From positions 1-64,000 of the forward strand of contig WSLY01000004.1 in the NCBI GenBank assembly GCA_013316825.1: a stretch of DNA of 64,000 bases. The letters are read 5' to 3'. The DNA comes from Lachnospiraceae bacterium (GTDB lineage: Bacteria > Bacillota > Clostridia > Lachnospirales > Lachnospiraceae). The translations under genes and the position numbers were made by a program. Within the stretch, counting starts at the first letter, position 1. Each line of letters begins with the position of its first letter. Under the pieces are notes generated by a model. That model was not told where the DNA came from, made no database searches, and saw only the letters and a program-made list of their open reading frames with translations. Positions 41,390-49,776 of the stretch are shown in pieces.

Positions 41390-42382
41390 ATGGCAGAATT
41401 TAGGGATATTATAGGTCAGGAGCAGATAAAGACGCATTTCCATAATGCAATTTCTACAGGAAAAATTTCCCACGCGTATATTATCAATGGCGAGCGGTTT
41501 TCGGGAAAGGAATTTATTGCCCGTATTTTTGCCATGACGCTCCAATGTGAGAAGGGTGGCACAGAGCCGTGTCAGCAGTGCCATTCCTGCAAACAGGCGC
41601 TTTCGAATAACCAGCCGGATATCATTTATGTAACGCATGAAAAGCCGGGTTCTATCGGCGTGGACGATATTCGGAAACAGGTTAACGGCGATATTGCCAT
41701 AAAGCCGTATAATAGCCCATATAAAGTTTATATTGTGAACGAAGCGGAGAAAATGACGGTACAGGCACAGAACGCGTTATTAAAGACGCTGGAGGAGCCG
41801 CCCGCTTATGCGGTAATACTGCTTCTTACCACAAATGTCAATTCTTTACTACAGACAATTCTGAGCAGATGTGTTATCTTACATATGAAGCCGGTATCGG
41901 ACGAGCTCATTAAAAAGTTTTTGATGGAGCAGATGCAGGTTCCGGATTATAAGGCGGATATTTGTGCCGCATTTGCAAGAGGGAATGTGGGAAAAGCAAA
42001 ACATCTTGCCTCAAGCGAGGATTTTGAAAAGGTGAAGGAAGAAGCTGTTTCCCTTTTAAAATACGTGCATGATATGGATGTGACGGAGATGATTGCCGCC
42101 GTCAAGAAAATTGCAGAGTACAAGCTGGATGTAGGAGATTATCTGGATATTCTTTCCATCTGGTATAGGGACGTGCTTTTGTTTAAGGCGACAAAGGATG
42201 CCAATCATCTGGTGTTTCGCGAGGAGACGCAGAATATCAGGAAGGCGGCGGGCAGGACTTCTTATGAAGGCATAGAAACCGTCATTCAGGCGCTTTCCAA
42301 AGCAAAGAGCAGATTGGAAGCCAATGTAAATTTTGACTTGACTATGGAGCTTTTGCTTTTGGATATCAAAGAATATGGTTGA
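41390..42382 (+). CDS. holB: DNA polymerase III delta' subunit
   Basis: 330 residues. IIGQEQIKTHFHNAISTGK, a degenerate P-loop (GERFSGKEF in place of GxxGxGKT), the zinc module CEKGGTEPCQQCHSC, IRKQ and the SRC motif ILSRCVILH. Clamp-loader wrench subunit. The gene order yaaR-holB-yaaT matches B. subtilis. Confidence 0.93.
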   Translation: MAEFRDIIGQEQIKTHFHNAISTGKISHAYIINGERFSGKEFIARIFAMTLQCEKGGTEPCQQCHSCKQALSNNQPDIIYVTHEKPGSIGVDDIRKQVNGDIAIKPYNSPYKVYIVNEAEKMTVQAQNALLKTLEEPPAYAVILLLTTNVNSLLQTILSRCVILHMKPVSDELIKKFLMEQMQVPDYKADICAAFARGNVGKAKHLASSEDFEKVKEEAVSLLKYVHDMDVTEMIAAVKKIAEYKLDVGDYLDILSIWYRDVLLFKATKDANHLVFREETQNIRKAAGRTSYEGIETVIQALSKAKSRLEANVNFDLTMELLLLDIKEYG

Positions 42383-42426
42383 GCTGTCGCAGCGGCAGTT
42401 TGACAAATACATGTGGAGGTTTATAG

Positions 42427-43713
42427 ATGACAAAAGTAATAGGAGTAAGATTTCGCACGGCGGGCAAGATTTACTTTTTTGACCCGTTGGATTTTCAGGT
42501 AGAAAGGGGCGGTCATGTTATTGTGGAGACAGCCCGTGGAATAGAGTTCGGCACAGTTGTCAGCGCGCCAAAGGAGGTAGAAGACGACAAAATTGTACAG
42601 CCCCTAAAGCCTGTACTGCGAATTGCAAACCAGAGGGATGTGGAGCAGGAGGCAGGAAATAAACAGAAAGAAAAGGAAGCTTATAAAATCTGTCAGGAGA
42701 AGATACGGGAACACGGACTGGAAATGAAGCTGATAGATGCAGAATACACCTTCGACAACAATAAGGTACTTTTTTACTTTACGGCGGACGGAAGAATTGA
42801 TTTCAGGGAGCTCGTAAAGGATTTGGCAAGTGTTTTTAAAACAAGGATTGAGCTGAGACAGGTGGGTGTCAGGGATGAGACCAAAATTATGGGCGGCATT
42901 GGTATCTGCGGGCGTCCGCTTTGCTGCCATACCCATCTTTCGGAGTTCATACCGGTATCTATAAAGATGGCGAAGGAGCAGAATCTTTCATTGAACCCCA
43001 CAAAGATATCAGGCGTCTGCGGCAGGCTGATGTGCTGTTTGAAGCATGAGGAAGAAACCTATGAGGAGTTAAACCGCCGTCTGCCCAATACGGGAGATTA
43101 TGTGGTTACGGCGGATGGGCTGAAGGGAGAAGTGCAGAGCGTCAATGTACTTCGCCAGCGTGTAAAGGTGATTGTGGACATAGATGATGAAAAAGAAATC
43201 CGTGAGTACAGAGTAGAGGATTTGCACTTTAAGAGGAAACACGGAAAGAAAGAAAATCTGGAGCTGTCAGCGGAGGAACTCAAAGAACTGGAAAAGCTGG
43301 AATCCGAAGAAGTGCTTGAGACAACGGAGGAGGCAGCGCCCGAAAAGCAGGAGCGCAGCTACAAAAAGGAATCCAGAGACAGGACGGCTCCATCATGGCA
43401 GGATAAATCTGCCAAAGCGGATAAAACAGAGAAAAACTGGAGTAGAAGGGAAACACACGCCGATAGAGCAGAAGAGCCTGAGAGACAGTATCAGGACAGA
43501 AAGGGCGGAAGAAATAACCGCAGCGGCAGGCGCGATAACAGACAGGAACGCCATAGAGAGGATGGCGGGCGATGGGAAGAGAATAGGCAGGAGCATCGCG
43601 AGCACCGCCGTGGGGACGGTCGTCCCCGAAACCGGCAGAATTACCGAAATGGAAAGAAGGAAGGAAAGACAAACTTTGAGGGCAATCAGTCTGAAGGAAA
43701 GAGAACGCCTTGA
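42427..43713 (+). CDS. yaaT: YaaT/PSP1-domain protein (RicT-like)
   Basis: 428 residues. N-terminal PSP1 domain with VETARGIEFGTVVSAPKEV, FTADGRIDFRELVKDLA and the Cys set GGIGICGRPLCC...CGRLMCCLKHE, which in B. subtilis RicT takes part in Fe-S-binding Y-complex assembly for RNA processing and sporulation. The last ~130 residues are an unusual Glu/Arg/Gln/Asn-rich disordered tail (QDRKGGRNNRSGRRDNRQ), probably RNA-binding. Partners RicA/RicF are not in the window. Confidence 0.9.
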   Translation: MTKVIGVRFRTAGKIYFFDPLDFQVERGGHVIVETARGIEFGTVVSAPKEVEDDKIVQPLKPVLRIANQRDVEQEAGNKQKEKEAYKICQEKIREHGLEMKLIDAEYTFDNNKVLFYFTADGRIDFRELVKDLASVFKTRIELRQVGVRDETKIMGGIGICGRPLCCHTHLSEFIPVSIKMAKEQNLSLNPTKISGVCGRLMCCLKHEEETYEELNRRLPNTGDYVVTADGLKGEVQSVNVLRQRVKVIVDIDDEKEIREYRVEDLHFKRKHGKKENLELSAEELKELEKLESEEVLETTEEAAPEKQERSYKKESRDRTAPSWQDKSAKADKTEKNWSRRETHADRAEEPERQYQDRKGGRNNRSGRRDNRQERHREDGGRWEENRQEHREHRRGDGRPRNRQNYRNGKKEGKTNFEGNQSEGKRTP

Positions 43714-44416
43714 CGAGCTGCAGAGAAACGGTTATCAGATTATTCAAAATCCGGATAAGTTTTGCTTTGGGATGGATGCTGTTTTATTGTCCGGCTTTGT
43801 AACTGTAAAATCCGGCGGGACAGTGCTTGATTTGGGTACGGGGACGGGTATCATTCCGATACTTTTAGAGGCAAAAACAAAGGCTTCGCATCTGACAGGA
43901 CTGGAAATACAGGAAGAAAGTGCAGATATGGCAAGGCGGAGCGTGGCGTTAAACGGTCTGTCCGAAAAAATTGATATTGTGACGGGTGACATCAAAAGGG
44001 CAGACAGTTTTTTCCCGTCTGCCTCTTTTGACGTAATCACCAGCAATCCGCCCTATATGATAGGAGAGCACGGACTGAAAAATCCTGACGAACCAAAAGC
44101 GATTGCCCGTCATGAGGTGCTTTGTACGTTGGAGGATGTGGTGTGTCAGGCGGCAAAGCTTTTGAAGACGGGAGGGCATTTTTTTATGGTGCACAGACCC
44201 TTTCGGCTGGCGGAGATTATTACGGTAATGACAAAATATAAACTGGAACCGAAGCGTATGCAGCTTGTTTACCCTTTTGTGGATAAGGAGCCCAATATGC
44301 TGCTGGTTGAAGGAGTTCGGGGCGGCAACCCGCGCATGACGGTGGAAAAACCACTGATTATTTTTAAAGAGCCGGGTGTTTACATGCCGGAAATCTGTGA
44401 TATTTACGGATATTGA
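43649..44416 (+). CDS. tRNA (adenine-N6)-methyltransferase-like protein (YabB/TrmN6)
   Basis: About 255 residues; ATG 43649 lacks a site, TTG 43676 with GGAAGGAAAG upstream is an attractive alternative. Both overlap the yaaT end. SAM-binding VLDLGTGTGIIPILL and the catalytic SNPPYMIGEHG define the class that methylates tRNA A37-type adenines. Follows yaaT as yabB does in B. subtilis (there with yabA between). Confidence 0.88.
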   Translation: MERRKERQTLRAISLKERERLDELQRNGYQIIQNPDKFCFGMDAVLLSGFVTVKSGGTVLDLGTGTGIIPILLEAKTKASHLTGLEIQEESADMARRSVALNGLSEKIDIVTGDIKRADSFFPSASFDVITSNPPYMIGEHGLKNPDEPKAIARHEVLCTLEDVVCQAAKLLKTGGHFFMVHRPFRLAEIITVMTKYKLEPKRMQLVYPFVDKEPNMLLVEGVRGGNPRMTVEKPLIIFKEPGVYMPEICDIYGY

Positions 44417-44481
44417 GAAAGCAGGACAGAGTTTTTGTCAAAAGAAGCAGAAGGCATAAACAGGAAAAGGAAAAGGGAAAT

Positions 44482-45324
44482 ATGGCGGGAATGTTGTATT
44501 TGTGCGCTACACCCATAGGAAATCTGCAGGATATGACGCCGCGGGTGATTGCTGCCTTAAAGCAGGCGGATATCATTGCGGCGGAAGATACGCGCAACAG
44601 CCGCAAGCTGCTGGCAGCGTTTGATATTCACACGCCCATGACGAGTTATCATGAGTATAATAAGGTGGAAAAAGCAGAGCAGCTCATTGTACGGCTGCAG
44701 GAGGGAAAAGATATTGCATTGATTACGGACGCAGGTACGCCCGCGATTTCCGATCCGGGGGAAGTGCTGGTGCGCATGTGTCAGGAGGCGGGTATTGTGG
44801 TTACAAGCCTTCCGGGTCCTGCCGCCTGTATTACGGCGCTGACTTTATCGGGACTCTCCACGAGGCGTTTCTGCTTTGAGGGCTTTTTGCCGGCAGATAA
44901 AAAAGAAAGAAAAGAAATTGTAAAAGAGCTGCGGGAGGAAACCCGAACCATGATTCTTTATGAGGCGCCGCATCATCTGGTAAAAACGCTGGCAGAATTA
45001 TTGGAGGCATTGGGAAATCGGAAAATAACGCTTTGCAGGGAATTGACCAAAAAATTTGAGACCATTCTGCCAACGACCCTTGAGGCGGCTTTACAAAAGT
45101 ATGAAGAGGAGGAGCCGCGCGGCGAGTATGTGCTGGTGCTTGCCGGCAAGAACAGGGAAGAGAAGAAGCAGGAAGAAATTGCGGCGTGGAAAACGATGGA
45201 GCTGGAAGAGCATATGGCTTTTTATGAGGAGCGCGGCATGGATACCAAGACGGCAATGAAGCAAGTAGCAAAGGACAGAGGAGTCGGAAAACGGGAAATT
45301 TACGAACAGCTTTATAAAAAGTGA
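44482..45324 (+). CDS. rsmI: 16S rRNA (cytidine-1402 2'-O)-methyltransferase
   Basis: 280 residues from ATG 44482 (MAGMLYLCATPIGNLQDMTPR cut to MLYLCATPIGNL), with AAAAGGGA upstream. Tetrapyrrole-methylase fold: ATPIGNL, EDTRNSRKLL, SYHEYN, DAGTPAISDPG and the FEGFLPADKKERK region. Completes the conserved yaa-yab cluster. Confidence 0.95.
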   Translation: MAGMLYLCATPIGNLQDMTPRVIAALKQADIIAAEDTRNSRKLLAAFDIHTPMTSYHEYNKVEKAEQLIVRLQEGKDIALITDAGTPAISDPGEVLVRMCQEAGIVVTSLPGPAACITALTLSGLSTRRFCFEGFLPADKKERKEIVKELREETRTMILYEAPHHLVKTLAELLEALGNRKITLCRELTKKFETILPTTLEAALQKYEEEEPRGEYVLVLAGKNREEKKQEEIAAWKTMELEEHMAFYEERGMDTKTAMKQVAKDRGVGKREIYEQLYKK

Positions 45325-45367
45325 ATTAGAGTTTCACAAGGATAGCGCATAGGAAGGAGGTGTGGCA

Positions 45368-45544
45368 ATGCAGAGTAGATGCGATATGTGTGCAAATTAT
45401 GAGTATGATGAAGAGGAGGAATATTATACCTGCGGCGTAAATCTGGATGAAGATGAAATGTATCGTTTTTTAGCGGGAAACTGCGGCGACTGTCCTTATT
45501 TTTCACAGGATGATGAATATAGGGTGGTGCGTCACCAAATGTAA
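45368..45544 (+). CDS. Small Cys-rich protein (DUF6472-like)
   Basis: 58 residues from ATG 45368 after AAGGAGG. CDMCANYEYDEEEEYYTCGVNLDEDEM is summarised as CDMC...TC...CGDCPYF: a likely zinc-binding protein conserved in Lachnospiraceae. Followed by a terminator. Confidence 0.75.
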   Translation: MQSRCDMCANYEYDEEEEYYTCGVNLDEDEMYRFLAGNCGDCPYFSQDDEYRVVRHQM

Positions 45545-45547
45545 AAA

Positions 45548-45579
45548 AGCTGTCTGCAGGATGAACAGACAGCTTTTGC
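45548..45579 (+). terminator. Terminator after the Cys-rich small gene
   Basis: GCTGTCTG/CAGACAGC stem followed by TTTT; lies between convergent genes and may serve both. Confidence 0.8.
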
Positions 45580-45587
45580 AGTTTATT

Positions 45588-46364
45588 CTATTGTTTGTTT
45601 TCTTCAATGGAAGTGCGCAGCGCGGCAAATAAATCGCCATATTTAATATGGCTGCTCTTTTCGAGCCTTGTAATGCTGGTATAGAGGCTCAAGGGGATTT
45701 CTTTGTCATTCCATGTAAAAGTCTGCTCGTTTAGGGAAGCTATTTTTCGCGCGATTTCTTCTGCGTATCCGCGCTCTTCGCTTGCGGTGAGAATCACGAA
45801 TTCGTCGCCGCCGATACGGAAGACCACGTCATTTTCTCCGGCGGCGGCATCCATGCGGGACATGGATTCTAAAATAGAAATATCGCCGGCTGCCCTTGCA
45901 ATCGCGTTAATGTGTATCATATTTACAATGTCACAGCAGACAAACCAGCAGTTTTTTCTCTCCGTAAACAAATCATATAATTCACTGATATCAAACATTC
46001 GTCTTCTTTTGGTATACATATCTTTCATATACATATCCTCCATCTCATTTTTTTTCAGTTCCGAAGGAGAAAACAGCCTTGGAAACAGCTCCCAAAATCG
46101 ATTTTTTTTTCGGAAGTCCTTCGGATTACAGTTCCAGACCTGCTTAAACGCGCGTGAAAAGGCTTCATTGCTGCCGTAACCGAAGGACAGTGCAATGTCA
46201 AGCAGGGTAAGAGTCGGCCGCTCCGTCATCATTTTAGCAGCCTTTACCATTTTGCGCCGGACCACATAATCGTGCACGCTTATATGGTTGATGCATTGAA
46301 ACAATTTTTCGAGAGTGGATTTGGAACAATGGCAGGCATCTGCCAGCAAAACGAGCCGTTCCAT
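45588..46364 (-). CDS. AraC-type HTH fused to a GGDEF domain
   Basis: 258 residues, ATG after AAGGAAGGAG. N-terminal ~95 residues are the two-HTH AraC domain (CHCSKSTLEKLFQ; LLDIALSFGYGSNEAFSRAF). After a Met/Lys/Arg linker the C-terminal ~145 residues form a compact GGDEF domain with RIGGDEFVIL; the upstream half is degenerate (CDIVNMIHINAIARAAGD rather than DxDxFKxINDxxGHxxGD). An unusual order, since AraC HTHs are usually C-terminal. May be a transcription regulator that senses or makes a cyclic dinucleotide; catalysis is uncertain. Confidence 0.82.
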   Translation of the reverse strand: MERLVLLADACHCSKSTLEKLFQCINHISVHDYVVRRKMVKAAKMMTERPTLTLLDIALSFGYGSNEAFSRAFKQVWNCNPKDFRKKNRFWELFPRLFSPSELKKNEMEDMYMKDMYTKRRRMFDISELYDLFTERKNCWFVCCDIVNMIHINAIARAAGDISILESMSRMDAAAGENDVVFRIGGDEFVILTASEERGYAEEIARKIASLNEQTFTWNDKEIPLSLYTSITRLEKSSHIKYGDLFAALRTSIEENKQ

Positions 46365-46658
46365 ATCGTCTCCTTCCTTCCGCTTCTGTGGACAGCAAGC
46401 CTTGCGCGGGGTTCTATCGTCCGTCGGTGCGGGGTTTTAGTTATGGTACGTACCGTGCTTACAGAATAGCATATCATAATAGATTTTTCTTGATTTTTTG
46501 AGTAAATAAAAGGAAACCGATTTTTTTGAATAGAAATCAGAGAGGATTCAAATAATAAGCTTGTAACAGGATTTGTGTCTGCGCGCTGCCTGCCACAAAC
46601 TCGTTCATGCACAGTCTCAGCCAAATTGAGAAAAAAGCAGCGCAGAAAAGAGGTAAAA
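46365..46658. other. Intergenic region between divergent genes
   Basis: 294 bp with a palindrome GGTACGTACC (about 46444-46453) and AT-rich sequence at 46470-46560. No consensus promoter pair could be assigned with confidence. Confidence 0.5.
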
Positions 46659-46844
46659 ATGACAAATATATCAGAATTGGAGTTACAAAATTTAAGACAT
46701 TTGATTGGTGGTTACGATACCACGCATTGTAAAATGCAGGAGTACGCAAAATGTGCCAGCGATGAAAAGGTAAAGCAGTTTTTTGAAAAAGGTGCAAAGT
46801 CCGCCATGGAGAATAAGCAGCAGCTTATGAAGTTTTTACAGTAA
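46659..46844 (+). CDS. Small CotF-like spore coat protein
   Basis: 61 residues from ATG 46659 after AGAGG. ELELQNLRHLIGGYDTTHCK and YAKCASDEKVKQFFEKGAK match short coat F-type helical proteins of Clostridia. Forms a pair with the next gene; likely expressed during sporulation. Confidence 0.68.
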   Translation: MTNISELELQNLRHLIGGYDTTHCKMQEYAKCASDEKVKQFFEKGAKSAMENKQQLMKFLQ

Positions 46845-46885
46845 AAACAGCAAACATCAAAAACAGAAACGGAGAGTAGAACAAT

Positions 46886-47146
46886 ATGGAAATGCAGGAA
46901 AAGACAATGGTAGCGGATACCCTGACCGGTATCAACGGCGAACTTATCCGGTATGCGGAGATGATACCGCAGACAGAAAATAAGGAATTGAAGAGTGTGC
47001 TGAAGCAGTTTAGAAGCACATGTGAGCAGTCGCAGGAGGAGCTGTACCAGATTGCAAGGGAAAAATCTTATTATGTACCGGCACAGAAGGCAACGGAAGA
47101 AGAGGTTGCCCATGTGAAGGGACTTTTTACGTCGAAGACGCTGTAA
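46886..47146 (+). CDS. CotF-family spore coat protein
   Basis: 86 residues. DTLTGINGELIRYAEMIPQTENK and a C-terminal REKSYYVPAQKATEEEV, typical of the coat F family (ferritin-like helical fold). Two short CotF-like genes in tandem are usual in Lachnospiraceae (from memory). Confidence 0.75.
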   Translation: MEMQEKTMVADTLTGINGELIRYAEMIPQTENKELKSVLKQFRSTCEQSQEELYQIAREKSYYVPAQKATEEEVAHVKGLFTSKTL

Positions 47147-47313
47147 CAATAAAATAGCAATTTGTCAGACAGGCTGCGCTGGCGGAGAACGGTACTGCAA
47201 TCTGCACAAGTGGGCGGATATGGAGCAGGTTTTCCGCCGGCGCTGTTTATTCCAATACGTTTGGCTGTAAGCCAAAATTGTCGGTCGTGAAACCCAAAGT
47301 TGCTTTACAAATA

Positions 47314-47342
47314 TTGGCATAATACATATAGTATGCTATAAT
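47314..47342 (+). promoter_or_regulatory. Promoter for the MraY/WecA-type gene
   Basis: -35 TTGGCA (47314-47319), 17-bp spacer, -10 TATAAT (47337-47342); start codon 38 bp downstream. Confidence 0.75.
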
Positions 47343-47379
47343 GCATACGTGACAGAGTCACCGGTGGGGAGGACAGAAT

Positions 47380-48336
47380 ATGTTTCCATACTTTTTTGCG
47401 GACAAGCAGCCGTTGCTGGCTTTTATCGGGGTACTGAGCGCGTTTGCAGCAACTTGTTTTATGATAAGCCGTATAAGCGGTTATCTGCCAAAGGACCACG
47501 GCAGGGATTATGCCGTGGAGGGGCAAAAATCCATAGGCAAGCCGAGAGGCGCAGGCATTATATTTGTACTGGTCTTTGCGGTGTCCATGCTGCTTTTTTC
47601 CGGACTCAGCATAGAGCTTTGTATTTACCTGATGTTAGTGGTGATTGAGATGCTTACAGGCTTTTTTGACGATACGGCAGAGAAGCCGTGGGGAGAGCTG
47701 AAAAAAGGACTGTTGGATTTGGCGGTTGCAACTGCAGTTGCAATCACATACTTGCAGTACAATTCCAGTACGATAGAGATAATGGGGAGACAAATAACGT
47801 TTCCGCCTGTGCTGTTTGCCGTCTGTGCCGTGGCGCTGGTGTGGATATCCATCAATGTGACGAATTGTGCGGACGGCGTGGACGGGTTGTCGGGAACACT
47901 CACCATCATTACACTGACGACAATCTATGTTATCAATGAGATAAATGACAAGGGTAAAGATATTTCTTTTCCTATTTTGCTGTTTATGGTATGTATTCTT
48001 GGCTATCTGTGGTACAATGCTTCGCCGAGCAGACTTTTGATGGGCGATGCGGGCTCCCGAGCCATGGGCGTTTTTATCAGCATTGCCATTTTAAAGTCAG
48101 GCAGCCCGCTTTTGTATATACCTGCCGCTTTTGTTATTTTGATGGACGGAGGACTTGGTCTTGTAAAACTGTCTCTTATCAGGCTGTTTCGGATACGGAT
48201 TTTGAAAAACACGCTGACACCTTTGCACGACCATGTGCGAAAAAAACTGGGTTGGTCGAATACACAGACTGTGTTCCGTTTTGCAATTATTCAAATTGTG
48301 ATTTCGCTGGCAGCAGTTTATACGCTGCTTTTGTAA
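47380..48336 (+). CDS. MraY/WecA-type polyprenyl-phosphate glycosyl-1-phosphate transferase
   Basis: 318 residues, about ten TM segments. Signature motifs: GFFDDTAEKPWGELKKG, VTNCADGVDGLSG (Mg2+ Asp), SRLLMGDAGSRAMG and the C-terminal LTPLHDHVRKKLGW (the HHH-like loop has HDH). The enzyme loads a sugar phosphate onto undecaprenyl phosphate. Close to MraY in motif, but being outside a mur/dcw cluster it may be a paralogue used in sporulation or teichoic acid synthesis. Confidence 0.88.
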   Translation: MFPYFFADKQPLLAFIGVLSAFAATCFMISRISGYLPKDHGRDYAVEGQKSIGKPRGAGIIFVLVFAVSMLLFSGLSIELCIYLMLVVIEMLTGFFDDTAEKPWGELKKGLLDLAVATAVAITYLQYNSSTIEIMGRQITFPPVLFAVCAVALVWISINVTNCADGVDGLSGTLTIITLTTIYVINEINDKGKDISFPILLFMVCILGYLWYNASPSRLLMGDAGSRAMGVFISIAILKSGSPLLYIPAAFVILMDGGLGLVKLSLIRLFRIRILKNTLTPLHDHVRKKLGWSNTQTVFRFAIIQIVISLAAVYTLLL

Positions 48337-48388
48337 CTGCTTATGCGGCATAGCCGCGACATTTCTTTTATTAAGGAGGTATCCAATT

Positions 48389-49774
48389 ATGTTGGAGGAT
48401 TTTATTTCCGGTAAAAAATCACTTTTTACCACTGGAGTCCACACAGAGCTGCGGGCGCAGGAGAACAAACAGAGGCGGGTTGCCCTGATACAGGGAAATC
48501 TGACGGCAAATGCCAGACTGGAAAAGGCCGGCATCAGCGCAAGGGTTTATAAAAACGGCGTGTACGGCTTTTCGTCCATGGCAGAATGTACGTCCGATGC
48601 GGCGGAAACCGTTTTAAAGGCTGCCACGGAAAACGCGCTGTTTATGGACGGGCATATTCAAAAGGGAAAGAAGATATTTCCTGCCATCGCTTCCGGCAGT
48701 ACGCCGCTTTATAAGGCGGTCTGTGATACGGAGCAGAAGCGGTACATAGAATTTGTAAAAGAAATAGATGCTTATATTTCCGAAAAATATCCAAAGCTTT
48801 CCAGCCGTTCCGTTATGCTTTCGGCTGATTCCATGGAGAAAATTATCTGTACGTCGGATGGATATGACGGACATGTCGCATTGCCCAGAACCTATATTTA
48901 CTTGTTTCTCAATAGTGAATCGACCTCGGGTGTACCCCTTGAATTGTTCGACCCTGTAGGAGGCTATGGCAACTTTGATGATGTGTTTAAAAATCCTTCT
49001 CAGGTTTATCCTGCTGTCGATGCATTGTATGAAAAGCTGATGCAGAAGCGGGAGGGCGTGTACGCGGAGGCAGGCTATAAAACGGTAGTACTTGGCGGTA
49101 TTTTGTCCGGTATGCTGGCGCATGAGGCGGTAGGACATACCGTGGAGGCGGATTTGGTGCTGGGCGGCTCCGTGGCAGGCCAGATGCTGCACAAGCAGGT
49201 TGCATCCGAGCTTGTCACTATGGTGGATTTTGCTCATACGGCACTGGGAGAGGAAGCGCCGCTGCCGGTTTATCTGGACGACGAAGGCGTGCCCGCAGAG
49301 GATGCCGTGCTGATTCAGGATGGTATGCTGCAAGGTTATATGAACAACAGGGAGAGCGCAGAGCATTTTGGCATGAAGCCGCAGGGCAATGCGCGTGCTT
49401 TTGAATTTTCGGATGAGCCGCTGATACGTATGCGGAATACGGCTGTGCTGCCGGGCAAGGATAAGCTGGAGGATATCATTGCTTCAGTGGAGGACGGCTA
49501 TTATCTGACGAACACAAACAACGGACAGGCGGATATGACGGGAGAGTTTATGTTCGGTGTGAGCATGGGATATGAGATAAAAAATGGAAAGCTGGGGCGT
49601 GCGATTCTTGACACCACGATTTCCGGCGTGGCTTTTGACATGCTGAAGACTGTGGATATGGTATCCGACAATATGGTGTGGTCAAGCTCAGGCTTTTGCG
49701 GCAAAAAACAGCCGATGCCTGTGGGAATGGGCGGACCTGCGCTTCGCTGCAAGGTAATGATAGGAGGACGTTAA
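48389..49774 (+). CDS. tldD: TldD-family metalloprotease subunit
   Basis: 461 residues, AAGGAGG site. Contains HEAVGHTVEADLV, the HExxxH zinc site of TldD, and YLDDEGVPAEDAVLI, DGMLQGYMNNRESA. With the adjacent PmbA subunit it forms a heterodimeric protease that degrades unfolded or modified peptides (known for E. coli TldD/TldE). Two bp before pmbA. Confidence 0.92.
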   Translation: MLEDFISGKKSLFTTGVHTELRAQENKQRRVALIQGNLTANARLEKAGISARVYKNGVYGFSSMAECTSDAAETVLKAATENALFMDGHIQKGKKIFPAIASGSTPLYKAVCDTEQKRYIEFVKEIDAYISEKYPKLSSRSVMLSADSMEKIICTSDGYDGHVALPRTYIYLFLNSESTSGVPLELFDPVGGYGNFDDVFKNPSQVYPAVDALYEKLMQKREGVYAEAGYKTVVLGGILSGMLAHEAVGHTVEADLVLGGSVAGQMLHKQVASELVTMVDFAHTALGEEAPLPVYLDDEGVPAEDAVLIQDGMLQGYMNNRESAEHFGMKPQGNARAFEFSDEPLIRMRNTAVLPGKDKLEDIIASVEDGYYLTNTNNGQADMTGEFMFGVSMGYEIKNGKLGRAILDTTISGVAFDMLKTVDMVSDNMVWSSSGFCGKKQPMPVGMGGPALRCKVMIGGR

Positions 49775-49776
49775 AA

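Noticed and set aside
48614-49366. 250-codon minus-strand ORF over tldD
   Set aside because: Complete overlap with the strongly supported tldD gene.
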